DNA from: Pseudomonadota bacterium
Lineage (GTDB): Bacteria > Pseudomonadota > Alphaproteobacteria > Rhizobiales > Beijerinckiaceae
Length of the DNA stretch: 64,000 nucleotides
Reading direction: 5' to 3'
Assembly: GCA_021781815.1 (NCBI GenBank)
Contig: JAJXWB010000014.1
Location: 29,133 to 93,132, forward strand
Below the pieces are notes generated by a model. It was not told where the DNA came from. It saw only the letters and a program-made list of their open reading frames with translations, and did no database searches. A program made the position numbers and the translations under genes. This document shows, piece by piece, positions 56,780-64,000 of this stretch; within the stretch, counting starts at the first letter, position 1, and each line of letters opens with the position of its first letter.

Positions 56780-58234
56780 ATGGCCAACGACCCGAGAGCC
56801 GGCTTCACCGCGCTTAATCGCTTCGGTTTCGGCGCGCGCGGCGATGGAGATCTCGCCGCAGCCGCTTCCGATCCGCGTGGCTTTCTGGACGCAGAGCTGC
56901 ACGAGCCCGGCATCGCTCTGCTCGATGGACCAGGCCTCGGCCGCAGCGCCGACCTTCTGAAGCGACTGTTCGAGGAACAGGAGCGCCAGCGGCGCGAACG
57001 GGAGGGCGCCGATCGCGCAAGGATAGCCAGCGCCCTTCAGATCGTACTGGGCGCCGAGCCCTCCCCGCCGCCGCCCGCGCCGCAGGAGGCGGTCAAACCC
57101 GGCCAGCCGCCGAAGCCGCCGGGCGTCGAGCAACTGGCCTTCCGCGCCGAGGCGCTGGCGCGCTTTCAGCGCGCCGTCGCCGCGCGCGCCGGCTTCGTCG
57201 AGCGGCTCGTGTGCTTCTGGTCGAACCATTTCTGCGTGTCGGCCATGAAAGGCGGCTTCGTGCGCGCGATCGCCGGCGCCTACGAACGCGAAGCGATCCG
57301 CCCGCATGTGCTCGGCCATTTCGTCGACATGCTGGAGGCGGTCGAACAGCATCCGGCCATGATCTTCTACCTCGACAATCAGCAATCGATGGGACCGGAG
57401 TCGCAGGCCGGGAGGAACCGCAAGCGAGGCCTCAACGAAAATCTGGCGCGAGAGATCATGGAGTTGCACACGCTCGGCGTCGACGGCGGCTACACGCAGG
57501 CCGATGTCACGTCGCTTGCGCGCGTTCTCACCGGCTGGACCTTCGCCGGTAGCGACGGCCGCCTCGGCGAACCGGGCGCGCCCGTCTTCTTCGCCAATTT
57601 CCACCAGCCGGGCGCGCAGACCGTGCTGGGACGCGCCTATGCGGAGCCGGATCGAACGCAAGGTTTGGCCGCACTCGACGCTCTGGCGAAGAGCCCTGCC
57701 ACCGCGCGGCGCATCGCGATGAAATTCGCGCGCCATTTCGTCGCCGACGATCCGCCCCCAGCCCTCGTCGATCGCCTCGCGAAGAATTTCGCCGACTCCG
57801 GCGGCGACCTGAAGGCGCTGGCGCAAACCCTGATCGCCAGTCCGGAAGCCTGGGCCGCGCCCGCGGCCAAGCTGCGCAATCCCTATGAATTCCTTGTTGC
57901 GGCCGCGCGAGCGACCGGCCGGCCGCCGTTGGACGCTGGTCCGATTTTGGGCGACCTCGACACGCTCGGCCAGCCCCTCTGGTCGCCGCCCGGCCCCAAT
58001 GGCTTCGCCGATACGGCGGCGGCGTGGATTTCCCCGGAGGGCATGAAGGCGCGGCTCGATATGTCCTGGCGGATCGCCAGCCGCGTCCCCGACATGCCGA
58101 ACCCGGTCGACATGCTCGACAAGATCGCGGGCCCGGCGGCGACCCCGGAGACCCGGCAGGCGGTGGCGCGGGCGGATTCCAGGCAGCAGGCGCTTGCGCT
58201 GCTGCTGATGTCCCCGGAAATGCAGCGGCGATGA
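56780..58234 (+). CDS. DUF1800 protein
   Basis: 484 aa starting at MANDPRAGFTALNRFGFGAR. DUF1800 features are LVCFWSNHFCVSAMKGG, REAIRPHVLGHFVDML, MIFYLDNQQSMGP, NENLAREIMELHTLGVDGGY and ARVLTGWTF. No signal peptide is evident. The family always seems to be paired with DUF1501, and here the two genes overlap by 4 bases. Biochemical role unknown. Confidence 0.93.
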   Translation: MANDPRAGFTALNRFGFGARGDGDLAAAASDPRGFLDAELHEPGIALLDGPGLGRSADLLKRLFEEQERQRREREGADRARIASALQIVLGAEPSPPPPAPQEAVKPGQPPKPPGVEQLAFRAEALARFQRAVAARAGFVERLVCFWSNHFCVSAMKGGFVRAIAGAYEREAIRPHVLGHFVDMLEAVEQHPAMIFYLDNQQSMGPESQAGRNRKRGLNENLAREIMELHTLGVDGGYTQADVTSLARVLTGWTFAGSDGRLGEPGAPVFFANFHQPGAQTVLGRAYAEPDRTQGLAALDALAKSPATARRIAMKFARHFVADDPPPALVDRLAKNFADSGGDLKALAQTLIASPEAWAAPAAKLRNPYEFLVAAARATGRPPLDAGPILGDLDTLGQPLWSPPGPNGFADTAAAWISPEGMKARLDMSWRIASRVPDMPNPVDMLDKIAGPAATPETRQAVARADSRQQALALLLMSPEMQRR

Positions 58235-59475
58235 GCATGGAGACGAAAATGGACCGCCAATTGGTTTCGCTCACCCGTCGCGCCGTGCTCGCCGACGCCG
58301 GCGCCCTGTTCGCCTGGGCGAACATGCCCCGGATCGCAAGCGCCGCCGGCGCGCGCGATCCGCGATTCGTGGTCATCATCCTGCGCGGCGCGCTCGATGG
58401 GCTGTCCGCCGTCGGTCCGACCGGAGACCCCGATTATGCAGGGCTGCACGGCGACATCGCCCTGTCGCGGTCCGGACCGGACGCAGCGCCGCCGCTCGAC
58501 TCCTTTTTTGCGCTCAATCCGGGCATGCCGAATTTCCACCGGCTGTTCGGCGCGAAGCAGGCCGCGGTCGTGCACGCGGTTGCGACGGCCTATCGCGATC
58601 GTTCGCATTTCGACGGGCAGGACGTGCTTGAAAGCGGCTATCCCGGTCCGGGCTTTGCGACCTCCGGCTGGCTCAACCGCGCGCTGTCGCTGCTGCCGGC
58701 CGGAGAGGCGGTCCGCCTGCGCAGCGGACTCGGCGTCGGTGTGACGACGCCGCTGCTGCTGCGCGGGCAGGCGCCGGTCGTGGGATGGGCGCCGCAGGTC
58801 TTGCCCCCCGCTGGCGACGATCTCGCCGCCCGCCTGATCAACCTCTATCGCCACGTCGATCCGCCGCTTGCCGACGCGCTCGTGCGCGGACTCGATATCG
58901 ACCGGCTGGCGAGCCGCGAAATGAGCGGCGAAAAAGGGCGACGCGGCGGGATGGATTCGATTCCCGGCATGGCGCAGGCCGCACGCGGCGCAGCGCGCCT
59001 GATCGCCGCCGACGATGGCCCGCGCATCGCCGCGCTCGCGTTCGACGGCTGGGACACCCACGCCAACGAAGGCGGCCCACGCGGACGGCTCGCACAGTTG
59101 CTGAGCGGCCTCGACGGCGCCTTCGCCGAATTCGAGAAGGGGCTAGGCCCGCACTGGAGCGACACTTTCATTGTCGCGATCACGGAATTCGGCCGGACGG
59201 CCCGCATCAACGGCACGACCGGCACGGACCATGGCACGGCGACGGTCGCCTTCCTCGCGGGCGGCGCTGTAGCCGGTGGGCGCGTCATCGCCGATTGGCC
59301 GGGCCTGAAGAACGATCAACTTCACGAAAATCGCGACCTCAGACCGACAACGGACCTGCGCGCGGTGCTGAAGGGCGCGCTCGCCGACCACCTTGGCCTG
59401 GGCGCTGGCGCTTTGGCCGCAACGGTCTTCCCTGGCTCCGCCGCGGCGAAACCTATGGCCGGCCTGGTCGTCTAA
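58231..59475 (+). CDS. DUF1501 protein, alkaline-phosphatase-superfamily-like, Tat signal
   Basis: 414 aa starting at MSMETKMDRQLVSLTRRAVL. The N-terminus (SLTRRAVLADAGALFAWANM) is a twin-arginine-type signal, so export is likely. The body has VVIILRGALDGLSAVGPTGD, VHAVATAYRDRSHFDGQDVL, FDGWDTHANEGG and ITEFGRTARINGTTGTDHGT, typical of DUF1501, which resembles sulfatases and phosphatases. Translationally coupled to DUF1800. Substrate unknown. Confidence 0.93.
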   Translation: MSMETKMDRQLVSLTRRAVLADAGALFAWANMPRIASAAGARDPRFVVIILRGALDGLSAVGPTGDPDYAGLHGDIALSRSGPDAAPPLDSFFALNPGMPNFHRLFGAKQAAVVHAVATAYRDRSHFDGQDVLESGYPGPGFATSGWLNRALSLLPAGEAVRLRSGLGVGVTTPLLLRGQAPVVGWAPQVLPPAGDDLAARLINLYRHVDPPLADALVRGLDIDRLASREMSGEKGRRGGMDSIPGMAQAARGAARLIAADDGPRIAALAFDGWDTHANEGGPRGRLAQLLSGLDGAFAEFEKGLGPHWSDTFIVAITEFGRTARINGTTGTDHGTATVAFLAGGAVAGGRVIADWPGLKNDQLHENRDLRPTTDLRAVLKGALADHLGLGAGALAATVFPGSAAAKPMAGLVV

Positions 59476-59522
59476 GCAGCCGCTACGCCCGGCGCAGGCG
59501 CGTCGCATTCCGCGCCATGCGA

Positions 59523-59756
59523 TCAGGGCCGGACGAGTTGCCCGAAATTCACGCCGCCAGAGTCCGTAACGGACGGCGCGGGAAATATCCGCGTCATCGG
59601 CCCGGTGCGGAGCGAAAATGCGAGCAGGCCTACGGCAAAAGCCAGAGCGGCGATCAGGATGAGTGAAACATTGAACTGGCGGCGGGCGGAATTGGCGTCC
59701 CACTGACGGGAAAATCCCGCTTCCGGCGCTTTATGAAAATGATCTACGACCGACAT
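59523..59756 (-). CDS. small membrane-anchored protein, function unknown
   Basis: 77 aa starting at MSVVDHFHKAPEAGFSRQWD. A polar N-terminus is followed by one membrane span (NVSLILIAALAFAVGLLAFS) and a periplasmic tail. No family is recognised. It is convergent to the DUF1501 gene with 47 bases between the stop codons. An ordinary single-pass protein in appearance. Confidence 0.65.
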   Translation of the reverse strand: MSVVDHFHKAPEAGFSRQWDANSARRQFNVSLILIAALAFAVGLLAFSLRTGPMTRIFPAPSVTDSGGVNFGQLVRP

Positions 59757-61278
<1,522 letters not shown>

Positions 61279-61319
61279 CCACGCGGCGAGAGGACCGGCC
61301 TGTTCGCCAGCGCCCGTCC

Positions 61320-61351
61320 GTTTCGTGGCCGCGCCGCCGGCGTCACGAAAC
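61320..61351 (+). terminator. hairpin after the aminotransferase
   Basis: GTTTCGTG (61320-61327) and CACGAAAC (61344-61351) pair perfectly around a GC-rich loop that can extend the stem. It starts 42 bases after the stop codon. No long T-run follows, so termination efficiency is uncertain. Confidence 0.5.
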
Positions 61352-61456
61352 AGCATCATTCCCCCATGTTGCAACCCTTGAGCGTCGCTATATTGACGAT
61401 TCAGGGCGTTCGGGCAGCCCGGCCAGATCGATCGAGCCCGACAAAAGGAGCACATT

Positions 61457-61990
61457 ATGGTCAGAACCCGCTGGAAGCTGGCGGTCGGACTCGCCGCTGT
61501 CGCCTGCGCGTTATCGACTGCGCCGGCGTTCGCGCAGGACACAACGCGCATAGGCGCGCTGGAATGCGATGTGAGCGCCGGCGTCGGTATCATCATCACG
61601 TCGAGCAAGGGGCTCGATTGCTATTTCTACCGCGATACGGGCAACGTGGTGGAGCATTACGTCGGCACCATCCGGCGCTTCGGACTTGATCTCGGCGCAA
61701 CTGGGCCTGGCCATCTCGACTGGGGAGTGCTCGCGCCGACCACAGGCCGCGCGCCGGGCGAACTGGCTGGCGACTATGGCGGCGTCGGCGCCTCGGCGAC
61801 GGCGGGTGTCGGTCTGGGAGCGAATGCGCTCATTGGCGGGTCGAGCCGCTCGATCAGCCTGCAGCCGTTCTCGGTGCAGGCGCAGGTCGGCGTGGATGTC
61901 GCCGCGGGCGTGACCGACATGACGCTCGAATACGTGCCGCCGCCACCGAGCGCGCCGCCGCTCAAGGCGCATCAGCGACGTCACAAATAG
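61457..61990 (+). CDS. DUF992 secreted protein
   Basis: 177 aa. A signal peptide (VGLAAVACALSTAPAFAQD) is cleaved near residue 27. The mature DUF992 domain has IGALECDVSAGVGIIITSSK, LDCYFYRDTGNVVEHYVGTI, LDWGVLAPT and GELAGDYGGVGASATAGVGL. It ends in a Pro-rich then basic tail. The family is nearly confined to Rhizobiales and relatives, and its role in the periplasm is unknown. A hairpin follows it. Confidence 0.92.
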   Translation: MVRTRWKLAVGLAAVACALSTAPAFAQDTTRIGALECDVSAGVGIIITSSKGLDCYFYRDTGNVVEHYVGTIRRFGLDLGATGPGHLDWGVLAPTTGRAPGELAGDYGGVGASATAGVGLGANALIGGSSRSISLQPFSVQAQVGVDVAAGVTDMTLEYVPPPPSAPPLKAHQRRHK

Positions 61991-62000
61991 TAAATTTTGA

Positions 62001-62030
62001 CTACGCGGCGCGACACTACGCGCCGCGTAG
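62001..62030 (+). terminator. 12-bp hairpin after DUF992
   Basis: CTACGCGGCGCG (62001-62012) and CGCGCCGCGTAG (62019-62030) pair perfectly around a six-base loop, starting 10 bases after the DUF992 stop codon. The T-tail is poor, but it plausibly separates DUF992 from the EF-G-like gene. Confidence 0.6.
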
Positions 62031-62123
62031 GCGCCTTGCCATCCTCTCCCGTCGGTGAAACGATTGCTTCCGACGGCGCCGGTCGCCGCAGCCCCGGGCG
62101 CCGTCAGCGAACGGGAGCATAAG

Positions 62124-64000
62124 ATGACGGACACCCCCGCCAACGGCAGAAGACCCTCGGGACCCCGGCTGATCGCGCTGGTCGGTCCCTTTCAAAGCGG
62201 CAAGACGACCCTCCTTGAGAGCCTGCTCGTGCGCACCGGCGCGATTTCGCGGCAGGGGTCCGTGCGCGACGGCTCCTCCGTCGGCGATTCCAGCGCGGAA
62301 GCGCGCGCCCACGCCATGAGCGTCGAGGCCAATGTCGCAACCACGGAATATCTCGGCGACCGCTATACGTTCGTCGATTGCCCCGGTTCGATCGAATTCT
62401 CCAATGAAATGCGCGACGTTTTGCCTCTGTGCGACGCCGCCGTCGTTGTGTGCGAAGCCGATCCGCGCAAGATTCCGGCGCTGCAATTGATCCTGCGTGA
62501 GTTGGAGGAACTGGGCGTTCCGCGCCTCCTTTTCCTGAACAAGATCGACATCGCGACGCAGCGCGTACACGAGATGCTGGGCGTACTGCAGCCCGCCTCC
62601 CGCGCGCCGCTGCTGCTGCGCCAGATTCCGATCTGGCAGAACGGCATCGCCACCGGCTTCATCGATCTCGCGCTCGAACGCGCCTTCGTCTATCGCGAAC
62701 ACACGCCGTCCGCCGTCATCGACGTTCCTGCCGGCGATCTTCCGCGTGAAAAGGACGCCCGCTATTCGATGCTCGAAAAGCTCGCCGATTACGACGACGC
62801 GCTGATGGAGGAATTGCTTTCCGACATCGACCCGCCGCGCGACCAGGTGTTCGACGATCTCGCGCGTGAATTGCGCGGCGGCCATGTGGTGCCGCTACTG
62901 ATCGGAGCTGCCGAACGCGGCAATGGCGTCACGCGCCTCCTGAAGGCGCTGCGCCATGAATCGCCGAGCCTCGCGCAGACGCTCGCGCGCCTTGGCGGCG
63001 CGGAGGCCGGTCCCGCGCTCGGGCAGGTCGTGCGCACCATCCACACCGCGCATGGCGGCAAGCTGTCGCTCGTGCGCGTGCTGCGCGGCGCCTTTTCCGA
63101 TGGGGGGACGATCCTCGGCGCGAACGGCGGCGAGGATCGCATCGCCTCGCTGTCGCGCCTCATCGGCGGCGCGGCGTCCAAGCAGCCGAAGGCGGAGGAA
63201 GGCGACACGCTCGCCTTCGGCCGCCTCGATCACATCGCGACAGGCGAGACGATCGGCGACGCGAAGGCCGGCAAGCCCGCCCAGATCACCAGCCGCGCCG
63301 CCGCGCCGCCGCCCGTGCATACGCTTTCGCTGGCGATCAGGGACCGCAAGGACGAAGTGAAGCTCGCAGCCGCCATGGCGAAGTTGACGGAGGAAGACCC
63401 CTCACTCATTTTCACGCAGGATCAGGAATCCGGCGAGATGAAGCTCGCTGGCCAGGGCGAGATGCATTTGCGCGTCGCGCTGGAACGACTCGCCGCGCGT
63501 TTCGGCGTTTCTGTCGAGGCGAAGAGGAGCGCCGTCGCCTATCGCGAAACCATCCGCCACCCCTCCCACGTGCGCGGACGACACAAGAAGCAGTCCGGCG
63601 GCCACGGCCAGTTCGGCGACGTCGTACTGGACATCCGGCCGCTCGACCGCGGCGCCGGATTCGTCTTCGAGGAAAAGGTGCACGGCGGCGCGGTGCCGCG
63701 CCAATATTTCTCGTCGGTCGAGGCGGGGTGTCGCGACGCCTGCGCGCAGGGACCGCTCGGCTTTCCGGTGGTGGACGTGGCCGCGACTCTGGTCGACGGC
63801 TCGTACCATACGGTCGACTCCTCCGACATGGCGTTCCGCACCGCCGCGCGCATCGGCATGCAGGAGGCGCTGGAGAAAGGCGGGCCCGCGCTGCTGGAGC
63901 CGATCCTCGCCGTGTCGATCGCCGTGCCGACCGAAGCCATGTCGCGCGCCACCGCCATCGTGTCCGGCCGGCGCGGCCAGATCCTCGGCTTCGACGGCCG
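62124..64000 (+). CDS. EF-G-like GTPase, 3' end beyond the window
   Basis: The first 625 residues of a translational GTPase starting at MTDTPANGRRPSGPRLIALV; the gene is cut by the window end. The P-loop is GPFQSGKTTLLESLL instead of the canonical AHIDAGKT. The switch I RGITI motif is not seen; EANVATTEYLGDRYTFVDCP leads into DCPGS, and the NKID base-recognition motif is intact. Domain IV contains RHKKQSGGHGQFGDVVLDIR. It is the divergent EF-G-like (fusA2-type) protein of alphaproteobacteria rather than the main EF-G. Function unproven. Confidence 0.9.
   Translation, partial: MTDTPANGRRPSGPRLIALVGPFQSGKTTLLESLLVRTGAISRQGSVRDGSSVGDSSAEARAHAMSVEANVATTEYLGDRYTFVDCPGSIEFSNEMRDVLPLCDAAVVVCEADPRKIPALQLILRELEELGVPRLLFLNKIDIATQRVHEMLGVLQPASRAPLLLRQIPIWQNGIATGFIDLALERAFVYREHTPSAVIDVPAGDLPREKDARYSMLEKLADYDDALMEELLSDIDPPRDQVFDDLARELRGGHVVPLLIGAAERGNGVTRLLKALRHESPSLAQTLARLGGAEAGPALGQVVRTIHTAHGGKLSLVRVLRGAFSDGGTILGANGGEDRIASLSRLIGGAASKQPKAEEGDTLAFGRLDHIATGETIGDAKAGKPAQITSRAAAPPPVHTLSLAIRDRKDEVKLAAAMAKLTEEDPSLIFTQDQESGEMKLAGQGEMHLRVALERLAARFGVSVEAKRSAVAYRETIRHPSHVRGRHKKQSGGHGQFGDVVLDIRPLDRGAGFVFEEKVHGGAVPRQYFSSVEAGCRDACAQGPLGFPVVDVAATLVDGSYHTVDSSDMAFRTAARIGMQEALEKGGPALLEPILAVSIAVPTEAMSRATAIVSGRRGQILGFDG

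Overview
This 64 kb window is a chromosomal stretch of a GC-rich alphaproteobacterium, most likely of the order Hyphomicrobiales (Rhizobiales). The clues are the high GC content, many 4-bp ATGA gene overlaps, and gene orders familiar from that order: uvrC-pgsA-moaD-moaE, lgt-MidA methyltransferase-pgeF with ubiK divergent, carB-greA-Lrp, and a MarR/OmpR/histidine-kinase trio of the PetP/PetR type. Families common in the order are also present (DUF992, ELM1-like, BluB, UbiK). petB and petC are separate genes, unlike the fused fbcH of Bradyrhizobium. The genus cannot be fixed from sequence reading alone. I found no rRNA, tRNA, CRISPR array, insertion sequence or prophage.

Layout. 0-7 kb: an orphan NapC/NirT-type tetrahaem cytochrome, MTA phosphorylase (mtnP) and apt, a polytopic membrane protein overlapping a convergent esterase, a double MaoC protein, and a Crp/Fnr regulator with a DUF2892 membrane protein. 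7-16.5 kb: housekeeping genes moaE, moaD, pgsA, uvrC, pgeF, midA-like and lgt on the minus strand, then ubiK, a YbjN-like gene, proC and a TetR/COQ9-like gene on the plus strand. 16.5-20.4 kb: a DUF1348 gene divergent from a TetR repressor with two near-identical operators, then petP-petR-histidine kinase. 20.5-32.6 kb: a compact respiratory nitrate reductase block on the minus strand (fused narK, narGHJI, parvulin, a small CSCG protein, DUF2478) with a divergent Fnr-type regulator. 32.8-45.4 kb: rplY, pth, a gluconolactonase-like gene, msrP, an ELM1-like gene, Lrp, greA, carB, a cytochrome c, gtrA, bluB, hemF and trmL. 45.5-51.3 kb: the cytochrome bc1 operon petABC, ychF and an acyl-CoA synthetase. 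51.3-64 kb: mtnA, a decayed modD beside an intact molbindin, uvrB, a DUF1800/DUF1501 pair, an aspartate aminotransferase, DUF992, and an EF-G-like GTPase cut by the window end.

How it fits together. The window points to an organism that respires oxygen through cytochrome bc1 and can switch to nitrate with membrane-bound Nar, probably under Fnr-family control (two Fnr-like boxes lie in the narK/regulator gap). Molybdenum recurs: NarG and MsrP are Mo enzymes, MoaD/MoaE make the cofactor, a molbindin gene survives, and modD beside it has decayed through a frameshift and a large internal deletion. MTA salvage is split between the two ends of the window (mtnP-apt and mtnA).

The most unusual observations are the small CSCG-tailed protein and DUF2478 gene at the end of the nar operon, the modD remnant, the twin TetR operators, a 14-bp perfect hairpin across the stop codon of a Crp/Fnr gene, a T-tailed terminator plus a 14-bp palindrome in the carB leader, and a structured region before the YbjN-like gene. 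Nothing here is demonstrably a new system; the nar accessory genes and the DUF1800/DUF1501 pair are the best candidates for undescribed function.
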